From positions 1 to 41,497 of the forward strand of contig PLWR01000349.1 in NCBI GenBank assembly GCA_003165615.1: a DNA stretch of 41,497 bases, in the 5' to 3' direction. Positions 24,137 to 33,053 of the stretch are shown piece after piece. Below the pieces are notes generated by a model. That model searched no databases and was not told where the DNA came from. It saw only the letters and a program-made list of their open reading frames with translations. Position numbers and translations under genes: made by a program. Within the stretch, counting starts at the first letter, position 1. The number at the start of each line of letters is the position of its first letter. This DNA comes from Acidobacteriota bacterium (GTDB taxonomy: Bacteria; Acidobacteriota; Terriglobia; UBA7540).

Positions 24137-25108
24137 TCAGACCTTAATCTGGACAATTCGCCAAATTATAATTCCACCCAGCAATTGCATTGTGAAGGCC
24201 AGGGCGAGCATCCATTGGCCCCTTCGGTCGGTGAATAACACGTTCAAATAATCAGGAACCATCAGGCGCAACATACACATCATGAACAGTGGTAATACTA
24301 TCAGGATCATCGCGGTAAGGCGGCCCTGGGCGGTGCGAATGCGCACTTCTCCGGCGATTCTGAACCTCTCCCGGATCACGTGGGCGAGATTTTCAAGAAT
24401 CTCAACGAGATTTCCACCCGTCTCTTTCTGTACCAGCAGGGCGATTACAAAAAGGCGAACATCCACCAGCGGGACTCGATCGCAAAGGCTCAAAAGGGCA
24501 TCTCGCAGCGGCAGACCGAATCGCTGCTCGTCAAAGGTGATCCGGAACTCCGTCGAAACCGGAGCCGGCAAGTCTGTGGCAACAATTTCCAACCCCGAGG
24601 CAAAGGAGTGTCCGGCGCGCACGGAGCGAGAAAGGAGGTCGATGACTTCGGGAAATTCCCGCTGGAAAGCCGCCATTCGCCGCGCCCGCATGATGGCGAC
24701 AACCATCAGCGGCAGGAAAGCCGAGAGGACGCCCACCGCAACCGCCAAAATGAAGTTACCGTATATGAGCTGAGTAACTTCCATGGCCGTTAGCCCAATC
24801 ACGCCGGAGATCAGCGTGAGCTTTCCCGGTCGCATCTGCAATCCGGCCTGGGTGATGAAGTTGCGCAGGCGCGTCGGCCACGTCCATCGCACCAGCAATT
24901 TATTTATGGTGGGGATACTGCTTAACAGTTCGTCGCGGATCAGGTCCAGGTTCAGAGCACTTTTGGAAAAGGTGGGGCCCTTATGGATAGCCTCCAAACG
25001 GCCCCGAATAATATCCCCTTCCTTCTCTTGCCCCACCAACACATAGATCGTCCCGAAGATCAGGATGATGACGATCAGGAACACGAGAGCCGCAAATAAG
25101 AACTGCAT
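24137..25108 (-). CDS. tadB: TadB, type II/IV secretion system F-domain protein
   Basis: A 323-residue inner-membrane platform protein. The first helix is at about 2-25, two central helices lie near 95-135, the T2SF domain is typified by FPEVIDLLSRSVRAGHSFASGLEIVA (about 155-180), and ETGGNLVEILENLAHVIRERF lies near 230-250, before two C-terminal helices. It partners TadC in the Tad pilus assembly complex. The start is preceded by AAGGA at seven to eight bases; it begins 16 bases after the CpaF stop, consistent with one operon. Confidence 0.92.
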   Translation of the reverse strand: MQFLFAALVFLIVIILIFGTIYVLVGQEKEGDIIRGRLEAIHKGPTFSKSALNLDLIRDELLSSIPTINKLLVRWTWPTRLRNFITQAGLQMRPGKLTLISGVIGLTAMEVTQLIYGNFILAVAVGVLSAFLPLMVVAIMRARRMAAFQREFPEVIDLLSRSVRAGHSFASGLEIVATDLPAPVSTEFRITFDEQRFGLPLRDALLSLCDRVPLVDVRLFVIALLVQKETGGNLVEILENLAHVIRERFRIAGEVRIRTAQGRLTAMILIVLPLFMMCMLRLMVPDYLNVLFTDRRGQWMLALAFTMQLLGGIIIWRIVQIKV

Positions 25109-25124
25109 GGAGCGATTCCTTTAT

Positions 25125-26417
25125 CTAATGGAGCCGGGTCGACTCAAACATGGAGGGGGGCAAATTGACGCCCGACGCCGCCAAGCGTTCCGAAAGCCGT
25201 GGGCGAATGCCCGTGGCAACAAATTCCCCCAGGACAGCACCGTTTTCCGCCAGACCCATTTTTCGGAACGCAAAAATCTCCTGCATGCTGATGATGTCGC
25301 CTTCAATTCCCGTGATTTCAGAGATGCTCGTGACCTTCCGGGTACCATCGCTCATGCGGCTGATTTGCACCACCACGTCGATGGCGGAGGCAATCTGCCG
25401 CCGGGTGGCGATCTCCGGCAAATTAAAGCTCGACATGGCGATCATCGTTTCCAAGCGGCCCAGCGCGTCGCGCGCCGAGTTGGCGTGAATCGTGGTCAAG
25501 GAACCGTCATGGCCCGTGTTCATTGCCTGGAGCATGTCGAGCGCTTCCTCGCCGCGGACCTCGCCCACGATTATCCGGTCGGGGCGCATCCGCAAGCTGT
25601 TGATGACCAGTTGCCTCTGGAGAACGGCGCCCTTGCCCTCCACGTTGGGGGGGCGGGTCTCGAGCCGCACCACGTGGTCCTGGTGAAGCTGCAATTCCGC
25701 CGCGTCCTCAATGGAGATAATTCGTTCACGGTTGGAAATGAAAGACGACAGGACATTCAACAGCGTGGTTTTGCCTGCGCCCGTACCACCGGAAATCAGT
25801 GTATTCATGCGCGCATAAACACATCCGCGCAACAAGGCCAGCATTCCGGAAGTCAGTGTCTGGTTGCGCAGCAGAGCATCCACATTCAGGGGCTCCCGCC
25901 CGAACCGGCGAATGGAGAGGCAGGGTCCATCAATAGCCAAAGGAGGAATGATGGCGTTCACACGCGAGCCGTCGGCCAGGCGCGCATCAACCATGGGCGA
26001 GGATTCATCGATCCGGCGTCCCACGGCGGAGACGATGCGATCAATGATGGCCATCAAATGCGCTTCGTCGCGAAATTGTACGTTGGTTCGCTCCAATAAA
26101 CCCCGCCGCTCTACATAAACATCCTTGTGCGAATTCACCAGGATATCCGAGATGGTAGGATCCTTGAGAAGGGGTTCGAGAGGACCCAACCCAAAAACCT
26201 CGTCGAGAATTTCCAGCGCCAGGCGTTCCCTCTCCTGAAGGGTCATGGGGGTAGCTTCGGCAGTGGTCATGTTCTCGATGAGCTGAACCACCTCGGCGCG
26301 CACCGCATCTCGATTCAATTGGGTGACCTTATCCAGATTCAATCTCTGGATCAGCCGGCGGTGAATCGACGCCTTCACTCTTCCCAAATCGGGTGGACTT
26401 GTATAAAGATCAGCCAT
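25125..26417 (-). CDS. cpaF: CpaF/TadA secretion ATPase
   Basis: A 430-residue cytoplasmic hexameric ATPase. It has the helical N-terminal region (1-90), a linker with the ISDILVN motif (89-95), Walker [10 protein letters not shown] (210-218), an IEDAAELQL Asp-box (236-244), Walker [12 protein letters not shown] (281-291) and the HAN histidine box (311-313). It powers assembly and, in some systems, retraction of Flp pili. A GAGGAG site precedes the ATG by four bases. It lies in the middle of the Tad operon with 12 bases to the TadZ stop. Confidence 0.95.
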   Translation of the reverse strand: MADLYTSPPDLGRVKASIHRRLIQRLNLDKVTQLNRDAVRAEVVQLIENMTTAEATPMTLQERERLALEILDEVFGLGPLEPLLKDPTISDILVNSHKDVYVERRGLLERTNVQFRDEAHLMAIIDRIVSAVGRRIDESSPMVDARLADGSRVNAIIPPLAIDGPCLSIRRFGREPLNVDALLRNQTLTSGMLALLRGCVYARMNTLISGGTGAGKTTLLNVLSSFISNRERIISIEDAAELQLHQDHVVRLETRPPNVEGKGAVLQRQLVINSLRMRPDRIIVGEVRGEEALDMLQAMNTGHDGSLTTIHANSARDALGRLETMIAMSSFNLPEIATRRQIASAIDVVVQISRMSDGTRKVTSISEITGIEGDIISMQEIFAFRKMGLAENGAVLGEFVATGIRPRLSERLAASGVNLPPSMFESTRLH

Positions 26418-26429
26418 CTACTCCTCTTA

Positions 26430-27599
26430 TCACTTACCTGAGAATAGGCCGAAAAATGATCCGCGTTTCGCGTCAGTTGACGTCCGCACCCCGGTGACCA
26501 TCTCCGCCATGCTGCGAAACTTTTGCACCAGTTGATCGTTTTGACTTTTCGAAAGCTCCGCGCCCGTGTTCACCGCCCGGCTCACCCCTTTGAAATCGTT
26601 CGGCAGCCGCTCATAGATTGGCAGTTTCACCCGTTTCTCGAACGCCTGGAGAGGTTCCTCATCAGCCCGGTGCCAGCGATTGACCACGATTCGAAGACGA
26701 GCCGAGTCAACGCCCAGGGAACGCAGCAAAGTAATTTGCCGCTCTAAACTCCACAAACTGGGCACATTTGTCTCTGTCATCACGATGATTTGGCGAGCCA
26801 GGCGCAGAACCGGCGCCCACTCGGAATTGCATTGGGAGCCGATGTCGGCCACAACGAAATCAAAGCTGCTCTGGGCCACATTGATCACCCGCGCGAGAGA
26901 CGCGGAAGAAATCCGGTCCCATTCATCGGCGTTGGATGCTCCCGGGAGTACTTGCACGCCGCTCTTGTGGCTTGCCAGCAAACCGCTGAAGAGGTGGCTG
27001 TCAAGGCGGTCAAGACTTTCCACTGCCGCCCGAAACGAAAAGCGCGTCTCCACATCCAGCAGCAAAGCGGCGTGTCCCAGCGGGCGTCCCAAATCGAATA
27101 ACACGACGCGCTTTCCACAGCTTCTCGCCAATTGCACCGCGAGATTCACGGCAACGGTCGTAGTCCCTACGCCGCCTTTCGCCCCAGCGACCAATATCAG
27201 CTTTTCCGTTTCGGAGTGCGGCAAACCTCGCTGCTTGATCAACCGCTCCAGCATTTCCCGCACTACCATGGGGTCAATCGGTTGCGACAGGAATTCCCGC
27301 ACCCCACTGCGCATCGCCTGCATCAGCAAGTCCGGGCTCGGCTCCTGATAGGCAGACGCGGCAATGATGCAAGCGGCAGGATTGAGCCGGTTCAAGCGGG
27401 CGGCAAAATCCAAGGGCGTCTTCGGATCGCGTCCGATCTCCACCAGGACCACATCGGGCACTGCGGCACGGGAGGTTGGACCATCTCCGGCCATCAGGTC
27501 CCATTGCGCAGCGGGTTGCACCAACCCGGTCTGCTGCAACATGGCCAGCAAGGCCGCGCTGTTCTTTGTATCCAAGCTAAAAACACCCACCGTCAACAT
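26430..27599 (-). CDS. cpaE: CpaE/TadZ, MinD-like localisation ATPase
   Basis: A 389-residue protein: an N-terminal response-receiver-like domain (1-120) without a clear phospho-acceptor, then a MinD/ParA-type ATPase with the deviant Walker A KGGVGTTT (141-148). The VVADIGS segment near 250 is the Walker B-like strand. TadZ/CpaE places the Tad machine, often at a pole. The start is supported by AAGGATCCCAAGC before the ATG. It follows the secretin by 57 bases and precedes CpaF by 12. Confidence 0.92.
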   Translation of the reverse strand: MLTVGVFSLDTKNSAALLAMLQQTGLVQPAAQWDLMAGDGPTSRAAVPDVVLVEIGRDPKTPLDFAARLNRLNPAACIIAASAYQEPSPDLLMQAMRSGVREFLSQPIDPMVVREMLERLIKQRGLPHSETEKLILVAGAKGGVGTTTVAVNLAVQLARSCGKRVVLFDLGRPLGHAALLLDVETRFSFRAAVESLDRLDSHLFSGLLASHKSGVQVLPGASNADEWDRISSASLARVINVAQSSFDFVVADIGSQCNSEWAPVLRLARQIIVMTETNVPSLWSLERQITLLRSLGVDSARLRIVVNRWHRADEEPLQAFEKRVKLPIYERLPNDFKGVSRAVNTGAELSKSQNDQLVQKFRSMAEMVTGVRTSTDAKRGSFFGLFSGK

Positions 27600-27656
27600 G
27601 CTTGGGATCCTTTCATGCCATTCTGACCCTTTCGTGCGGATGGGATTTCCTCTCCC

Positions 27657-29102
27657 CTATTTGCTGCTCGGGAGAGTATCTTTCTTTGCCGGCGAGGGCT
27701 TCAGGAAGGTGTCGGGGAACTGCGGCAAGGGGGTTGGCTTCGTCGGCGCATCCAACCGCACGATGTGCGGCGTCACCATGACCAGCAACTCATCCTGGCT
27801 CTTCGAGATCGAACGACTCTTGAAAAACTGCCCCAGGATGGGCAAATCCCCCAAGCCGGGAATTTTCGAAAATTGCTCCACCACCTGGTTATTCACCAAG
27901 CCCGCGATTACAAAACTCTGTCCGTCTTTCAAGATCATTTCCGACTGCACACTCCGTGTGGCGAGGGAAGGGATGGTAAACCCCTGGATGGTAAGGGCGT
28001 TGGTATAATCCAGCGAGCTCACTTCCGGGGCGACCTTTAAGTGGATCAAACCCTCAGGGGTAATGACCGGAGTGAATGCAAGTTTCACCCCGTACTCCCG
28101 AAACTGAATGGTGACCACCGGTACACCCCCGGTGGACCCCTGCACTACTGGGAAAGGAAATTGCCCGCCCGCCAGGAAGGTCGCCTCTTTACCCGTCTCT
28201 GCCAAGACGTTGGGCTCGGCAAGAACTTGCAACAGGTTCTTCTCTTCCAGGGCCTGGATGACCACACCGAGATTAATGTCCGAGCGGAAGATAAAGACAT
28301 TCAACAATTGGCCGAGGGTAATGGGGATCCCCGCCGAACTAATCGCGGCCGTCTGGGTCGACGTGGAAGTCCCGGTGATGGTTTGTCCGGATTGGACGGA
28401 GGGAGGGGAGTACTGCCCGGTGGTGGTGGTAAAGACCGTTTTCGCCGGTGACGTGCTGAGGAGGTTCGCACCAAACTGGCTTAGCGTGGATCGGTCGATG
28501 TCGGCAAACTTAACTTCCAGTAACACTTCTCCGCTTTTCGTTGCAGGTACCTGCAAAAGACTAACCACGCTGTCCTTGCGTGAACTCATCGCCTGCGCGA
28601 CGGCGACAATATGGTCCGCCACGGCTTGCGAAGAAACCGCGCCGGAAAGTGTAATCACGCCCCCCCGCGCTTCCACTTGAATCGGTTCGCTGGGAAGGAC
28701 TTGGTGGATTTTCCCCACAAGTTCCGACACGTCTACATCGACATACGCATCAAACGTCTGGTTTTGCCCCGTCTCATCCCAGATCACCAGCGAAGCTACG
28801 CCGGGTGCCTTGCCGTTAATCAGGATTTGGGTTGGACTCACCACCAAGGCGTCCACGATCGACGGATCGGCCACGGAAATTCGAAAAATGCGGGCCTGCG
28901 AAGTAATTACGAGCGAGCGACCCACCAAAAGGTGGAGCGCTTCGGCGGAAGGCCCCAAGGGAACCGGTTGCGCCGCGGTGCTGGCTTGAGCCGCAAACGT
29001 CTTCCCTCCCCACCCGCCCAAGTTCACAAGGGCAAGGAGAATAACCACCACAGTGGTGGCCGCCAGCGTCAGCAAATTGAACCGCGTGTTCGCAACCTTC
29101 AT
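27657..29102 (-). CDS. cpaC: CpaC/RcpA outer-membrane secretin
   Basis: A 481-residue protein with a signal/anchor helix (about 10-35), the pilus-formation N-terminal domain (about 55-125, GRSLVITSQARIFRISVADP), a BON-like domain (about 125-200, GGVITLSGAVSSQAVAD) and the secretin barrel (about 205-450, with VLAEPNVLAETGKEATFLAGGQFPF). It forms the outer-membrane pore through which the Flp pilus emerges. The C-terminus is Lys-rich and short. It lies 21 bases after CpaB in the operon. Confidence 0.93.
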   Translation of the reverse strand: MKVANTRFNLLTLAATTVVVILLALVNLGGWGGKTFAAQASTAAQPVPLGPSAEALHLLVGRSLVITSQARIFRISVADPSIVDALVVSPTQILINGKAPGVASLVIWDETGQNQTFDAYVDVDVSELVGKIHQVLPSEPIQVEARGGVITLSGAVSSQAVADHIVAVAQAMSSRKDSVVSLLQVPATKSGEVLLEVKFADIDRSTLSQFGANLLSTSPAKTVFTTTTGQYSPPSVQSGQTITGTSTSTQTAAISSAGIPITLGQLLNVFIFRSDINLGVVIQALEEKNLLQVLAEPNVLAETGKEATFLAGGQFPFPVVQGSTGGVPVVTIQFREYGVKLAFTPVITPEGLIHLKVAPEVSSLDYTNALTIQGFTIPSLATRSVQSEMILKDGQSFVIAGLVNNQVVEQFSKIPGLGDLPILGQFFKSRSISKSQDELLVMVTPHIVRLDAPTKPTPLPQFPDTFLKPSPAKKDTLPSSK

Positions 29103-29123
29103 GGAGCCGCCTAGTTTACTTGA

Positions 29124-29966
29124 TCATCGGGGGAAAGACTGGTTTTCAATCCTGTCGCCACGGATTACTTGCACGGGCCACGGTGCTGGCGCCGGCGGAG
29201 CGATGGGCGCCCGCTTGGCCGCTACCACCCGCCGAGCGCCGGGCACCGGCGGGGCCGTTCCTAGAAATATACTGGGACCGTACACGGGCGGGGGATTCAC
29301 GTCAGCCACATCTACCGCATTGCGCAAAGCCAGATGGATCCTGCCCGCCGAGGCAGCGAGCGTCAATCTTTCCCCGTCCTCAGGACTGACCAGGAGGGTG
29401 ACCACGGGGGCCGACTGGGGCTTTCCGCCCTCCGTTTGCAATTGCTGCCCTACGGCCAACACTCGAGTGTGTTCCAGAAGGGTGCGGGTAATCGGCACTG
29501 ACTCCCCCGCCCCGGTCGCCGTGCCGGTCACCAGGACATCCACCACCGTCCCCGGCGTCACAAAGCCCGCCACCGCTACAACGTCATCAACACCCACGGA
29601 AACTGCACGCATACCGGCCGGGATGGTTACGGGCAAGCCCACACCCTCCTCCGGTTTCGCCAATTCCTGATCCAGAATGACCTCGTTCTGCACCAAGGGG
29701 ACGGTCACGGCACGACCCACACAATCTTCCTTGTGCGCAAACGATCCCTGCGGCTTCATGCCCTCCGGCCAGTCCAGCAGTGCCACATCGGTGGCAGCCA
29801 AACGCTGGCCCACATTCAGCGGTCCCGTCGCCACCACCACTTGGACATGGCTTGCTGTCTTCGGACCAGGTTGAGCCCGCTGGAGTTGCCGGTAGACGTA
29901 CCAGCTAGCAAAAAATGCCACCAGCAGCGCCACGCCAAAACCGAGCAACATCCGATCACGATTCAT
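29124..29966 (-). CDS. cpaB: CpaB/RcpC Tad pilus assembly protein
   Basis: A 280-residue periplasmic assembly factor starting MNRDRMLLGFG; the longer frame to 30002 overlaps the peptidase, whereas this ATG lies four bases after its stop and has GGGATGA in front. One membrane helix (7-26) is followed by a SAF-like domain (VQVVVATGPLNVGQRLAATDVALLDWP, about 37-63) and RcpC/CpaB beta-domain. It stabilises the secretin. A proline/alanine-rich segment near the C-terminus is probably disordered. Confidence 0.88.
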   Translation of the reverse strand: MNRDRMLLGFGVALLVAFFASWYVYRQLQRAQPGPKTASHVQVVVATGPLNVGQRLAATDVALLDWPEGMKPQGSFAHKEDCVGRAVTVPLVQNEVILDQELAKPEEGVGLPVTIPAGMRAVSVGVDDVVAVAGFVTPGTVVDVLVTGTATGAGESVPITRTLLEHTRVLAVGQQLQTEGGKPQSAPVVTLLVSPEDGERLTLAASAGRIHLALRNAVDVADVNPPPVYGPSIFLGTAPPVPGARRVVAAKRAPIAPPAPAPWPVQVIRGDRIENQSFPR

Positions 29967-29970
29967 GCGG

Positions 29971-30531
29971 TCATCCCAGCTTATGGAAAAATCGGAGTGC
30001 AATCATTATTGCGAAAAAGGAGCCCGTCGATAGCCCCGCCGCCACTCCAAACGGTATCTTCAACAATCCCGGATTATCCAGCGTGATAGCTCGGGCGCCA
30101 CTCACGTGAAAAGTGGAATAAGCAACGAAAAGCATCCAAAGATTCCTGAGGGTCTCGCGCACCTTCCGCTGCCGAATAACTTCCACAACTGACATTAGAC
30201 CGGCGATAAGGATGGTGCCAATAAGCACCACAATCACTGGATAGAAGCCGAGGAACGCGCCCAGGGCCCCCATTAATTTCCAGTCTCCCGCCCCCAAGGC
30301 CCGCATTAACACGAACGGCAGGAGGATAGCCAAACAAATGCCCGTCCCCTCCAAGGATGACTTCAACCCAGGCCGCCCGAGTGCCGCGCTCATGACCAAA
30401 CCCACTAGCAGAGCAGGCACGGTCAGCCAGTTGGGAATCTTGCGGGTGCGCCAATCAAGCCAACCCGCCCAACCGGCCAAGCCCAATGCGCTCGCCGAAA
30501 TAACAACTTCCCGCCACAAGCCACCGTCCAT
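29971..30531 (-). CDS. cpaA: Prepilin peptidase CpaA/TadV (A24)
   Basis: A 186-residue membrane protease with about six helices. The two catalytic aspartates of aspartic peptidase family A24 are visible: Asp26 in WLDWRTRKIPNWLT and Asp83 in ALGAGDWK (GxGD). It cleaves the leader peptides of Flp prepilins, here after the Glu-Gly that precedes QDLVEYG in both pilin genes. It lies 592 bases downstream of the second pilin and directly before cpaB, so it may start its own transcript. Confidence 0.93.
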   Translation of the reverse strand: MDGGLWREVVISASALGLAGWAGWLDWRTRKIPNWLTVPALLVGLVMSAALGRPGLKSSLEGTGICLAILLPFVLMRALGAGDWKLMGALGAFLGFYPVIVVLIGTILIAGLMSVVEVIRQRKVRETLRNLWMLFVAYSTFHVSGARAITLDNPGLLKIPFGVAAGLSTGSFFAIMIALRFFHKLG

Positions 30532-31123
30532 TTCAAGGTCGCCAATCTCATGCTTAACTGCGCCGCCACGGGGGGAAGCATTGCCACCATGAGGACCCTT
30601 GATGGAAATGAACGCTATGCGCTGAGTCTTTGTCTTGCGCCATTACGCCACTACTTGCCTGCTCATTCCTTATCATCATCCCGCAAGAGAACATGCAGAA
30701 TATGGCTGGCAAGTACTAACAATGCACTTTGCTGAACGTACGCCAATACCATCTCTCCGGTACAGTGGCGCTTCTCTCCCTGTCGCAGAGAAATCCGGGC
30801 ATGATCTTTTGCTTTAAACGCAGTCGCATGTGGCCGCCATTGACCGCCCGGCCCCAAAACCCTGCTGTGGCTGACGTGAACCATGTGGGCCATACGGCAC
30901 AGCCGTCGGATATGAACCCATTAAGAACCATGGGACTTACACCTAGCGCCAAGGCACGAACAACGTGCCACGCTCGGGGTCGGATCAAGGCACTCCTGCT
31001 CGCTTGAAAACGCCAGGATCCGTCAATGGCCCCTCGCACGTTCGCCATTGTACTGATTCATCCCCTTCATGGCAACTACCATTAGAGCTTCCGATGGCAG
31101 GCCATTAACTCCGAGAGGACGCA
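30532..31123. other. 592-base gap in the Tad locus with no convincing gene
   Basis: No protein-coding gene could be supported. A 110-codon frame (minus strand, ending 30716) and an overlapping 76-codon frame lack ribosome sites and recognisable features. Two short perfect inverted repeats lie inside: ACGGC-ACA-GCCGT at 30894-30906 and CCCAT/ATGGG at 30917-30934. A pseudopilin gene might be expected here; none is visible. The gap may carry a processing site or promoter separating pilins from the assembly genes. Confidence 0.4.
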
Positions 31124-31342
31124 CTAACTCGTGCTCGTCAGACTTGTTGCAGCGCTACCAAAAACAGTGCTGACAGAACTTGTTAATCTTTTAATCGAAA
31201 CCACGGCAACCAGAGCGAGGAAGACCAGAAGCAAGCCGTATTCCACTAGATCCTGGCCTTCCTGTTCCTGCCAAAGCCGCTTTAACACGCAACCAACAAG
31301 GTCAAGTGCCCTGGGAAACCACACTTCACTCCGGCAATGCAC
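31124..31342 (-). CDS. flp: Second Flp-type pilin, likely long leader
   Basis: A paralogue of the first pilin. The mature part begins QDLVEYGLLLVFLALVAVVS and ends ATSLTSTS, with RLWQEQEG before the cleavage site. The chosen start is a GTG at 31342 with GGAGGTG upstream, giving 72 residues and a leader of about 29, longer than the first pilin's 14. A GTG at 31288 would give a normal leader but has no ribosome site. A TTG farther upstream is also possible. Minor pilin or divergent copy are both plausible. Confidence 0.75.
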   Translation of the reverse strand: MHCRSEVWFPRALDLVGCVLKRLWQEQEGQDLVEYGLLLVFLALVAVVSIKRLTSSVSTVFGSAATSLTSTS

Positions 31343-31413
31343 TGAAAACACCTCCGATGGCAATTGCCATCATGTTTCCTTATGCCTGACCACTCTCTTG
31401 CGGAGTAGAAATA

Positions 31414-31587
31414 CTAGCTGGTGCTGGTCAAACTGGTTGCAGCACTGGTAAAAAGCGTGCTGACAGAACTAGCCAAACCCTTCATTGCGGCAAGGGCAGC
31501 CAAACCAATCAGAACGATGAGCAATCCGTATTCAACGAGATCCTGACCTTCTTCTTCCTGCCAAAGCCTTGTCAAAAGATTCTTCAT
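31414..31587 (-). CDS. flp: Major Flp-type pilin
   Basis: A 57-residue type IVb prepilin. The leader MKNLLTRLWQEEEG is followed by mature QDLVEYGLLIVLIGLAALAA, with Glu5 of the mature form and the hydrophobic helix required for polymerisation; the tail is TSAATSLTSTS. A strong site (GGAGGATATCAGAT before ATG) and a sigma-54-like promoter upstream suggest high expression. It leads the Tad cluster and precedes its paralogue by 71 bases. It is short and therefore easy to miss. Confidence 0.93.
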   Translation of the reverse strand: MKNLLTRLWQEEEGQDLVEYGLLIVLIGLAALAAMKGLASSVSTLFTSAATSLTSTS

Positions 31588-31654
31588 ATCTGATATCCTC
31601 CACTAAATGTCTTATGGCACACGTACGCCACTTTGATTAATGTACTAATTCTAC

Positions 31655-31670
31655 GCAGGCAAATTGCCAA
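31655..31670 (-). promoter_or_regulatory. Sigma-54-like promoter upstream of the first pilin
   Basis: On the minus strand TTGGCAATTTGCCTGC contains GG (-24) and GC (-12) at the exact 10-base interval required for RpoN; the TGGCA box matches fully and the second box is CTGC against TTGC. Transcription would begin near 31644, giving a leader of about 57 bases. The sequence also embeds the palindrome GGCAAATTGCC, an alternative explanation. Confidence 0.45.
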
Positions 31671-31772
31671 AGTCAACGCACTAAAGTACTAGATCATATT
31701 CACTGAAAACAAAGACGTTATCAACCAAGCACATCGGGCAATGGGATTGCGTCAGGCTAGACGAACTCCGCT

Positions 31773-31821
31773 GTCACCTTTTGATGACACCTAAAACACC
31801 CATTTTCGACCTCTAGGTGAC
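31773..31821. promoter_or_regulatory. Inverted/direct GTCACCT sites, possible activator binding
   Basis: GTCACCT (31773-31779), TGACACCT (31785-31792) and the inverse AGGTGAC (31815-31821) cluster about 130-180 bases upstream of the predicted pilin transcription start. That is the usual distance for enhancer sites of sigma-54 activators. Function is inference. Confidence 0.35.
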
Positions 31822-32187
31822 TCTTGTACGATGTTGCCATCCTATCTTCCTCATTTAGAATGCCTAATTGTTAATGCACGTAACATTAGTACGGCAGCAT
31901 TTTGACCATTCCGGACAAATGCGCGCAGGCGCGCGATCGGAACAACCTCCCCTAGTTGGGCAACTTCGAATAGGCAACACCATATCGGTAATGCCCCCTC
32001 ACTTATCCCACGGTGAGATCGGCATTGCCAATCGATTCCGCGTCCCGTAGGATGAGGTTCGGCGGCTTGGCGAGGCTCGATCCGCGAAAACGTTACTCTA
32101 ATTCTAGCCGCGGTAGCGCCAATGCTCCAGGGTTCCGTCGTCCAGGCTGAGCCATAAATTGGACGATTTCGGCAAATGTGATAGACA

Positions 32188-33039
32188 ATGGGAGGGGGAG
32201 ACTTTGATCGCAAGTATGGAGAACGCACCTTGCTGAACGGGAGAAAAGTCTTTGTGGTAATGCCGGCATACAACGCCGCCCGCACGATTCGCCAGACGTG
32301 TGCGGAGCTACCGCGGGAGATCGTGGACGAAGTCCTGGTGGTGGATGACCACAGTTCCGACGCTACCGTGCAGTTGGCGCGGGAGTTACACCTGACCACC
32401 TTCGTTCACCATGAGAACCTTGGGTACGGGCGTAACCAGAAAACCTGCTATCGCGAATCCCTGCGCCGGGGCGCGGACATCGTCGTCATGCTGCACGCGG
32501 ATTATCAGTATTCTCCCCGGCTGGTCACTGCCATGGCGAGCATGATTGCCTTTGGGGAATATGACCTCGTACTCGGATCGCGGATTTTGGGCACGGGAGC
32601 GCTCCGTGGAGGGATGCCCCTTTACAAGTACATTGCCAATCGCTTTTTGACTTTCTTTCAGAACATCCTCTTCAACCATAAGATTTCGGAGTACCACACA
32701 GGGTACCGCGCTTTTTCACGCGAGGTGCTTACCAAGCTGCCCTTGGAAGAGAATTCCGATGGCTTCATTTTCGATGGTGAAGTATTGGCGCAAGCGATTT
32801 ACCTCGGTTATCGCCTGGGGGAGATTTCCTGCCCGGCACGATACTTTCCCGAGGCGTCATCGCTTAATTTCTTGCGCAGCGCCAAATACGGGCTGCAAGT
32901 CGTGTGGGTCACGCTGAAGTTCTGCCTGCAAAAAATGGGGCTTGGACGCTTCCGCATGTTGAATCCCCAAGGGCGAAAACTGGCGGAAGACTACTACACG
33001 GAAGTTTCTGACCCCGCCTCACATGAAGATCGCCCCTAA
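32188..33039 (+). CDS. GT2 polyprenyl-phosphate glycosyltransferase-like
   Basis: A 283-residue GT-A enzyme: VFVVMPAYNAARTI (21-34), EVLVVDDHSSDAT (48-60), ENLGYGRNQKTCYRESL near 76-92 and the metal site MLHADYQY (101-108). It resembles dolichyl-phosphate mannose/glucose synthases but has no C-terminal membrane helices, so it is probably peripheral. It would load a nucleotide sugar onto polyprenyl phosphate for the GT-C enzymes downstream. The ATG has a poor ribosome site; a later in-frame TTG at 32230 is an alternative start. Confidence 0.88.
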   Translation: MGGGDFDRKYGERTLLNGRKVFVVMPAYNAARTIRQTCAELPREIVDEVLVVDDHSSDATVQLARELHLTTFVHHENLGYGRNQKTCYRESLRRGADIVVMLHADYQYSPRLVTAMASMIAFGEYDLVLGSRILGTGALRGGMPLYKYIANRFLTFFQNILFNHKISEYHTGYRAFSREVLTKLPLEENSDGFIFDGEVLAQAIYLGYRLGEISCPARYFPEASSLNFLRSAKYGLQVVWVTLKFCLQKMGLGRFRMLNPQGRKLAEDYYTEVSDPASHEDRP

Positions 33040-33053
33040 AGCCCTCGGGCGCC

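Larger units (their letters stand above)
31588..32187. other. AT-richer 600-base intergenic region before the pilins and GT2 gene
   Basis: This gap separates the minus-strand pilins from the plus-strand GT2 gene. It contains the sigma-54-like element and possible activator sites described separately, and its half nearest the pilin is AT-richer than the neighbourhood. A minus-strand open frame reaching 31851 is largely antisense to the GT2 gene and looks non-coding. No RNA gene was recognised. Confidence 0.45.

Noticed and set aside
25065..26099. A 344-codon plus-strand frame in the Tad region
   Set aside because: Antisense to cpaF, whose Walker motifs prove the other strand.
30663..31048. 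Two overlapping minus-strand frames between pilin 2 and the prepilin peptidase, considered as a pseudopilin
   Set aside because: No prepilin cleavage motif with following hydrophobic helix and no ribosome site.
31851..32399. A 182-codon minus-strand frame
   Set aside because: Half of it is antisense to the GT2 gene and the rest lacks protein character.
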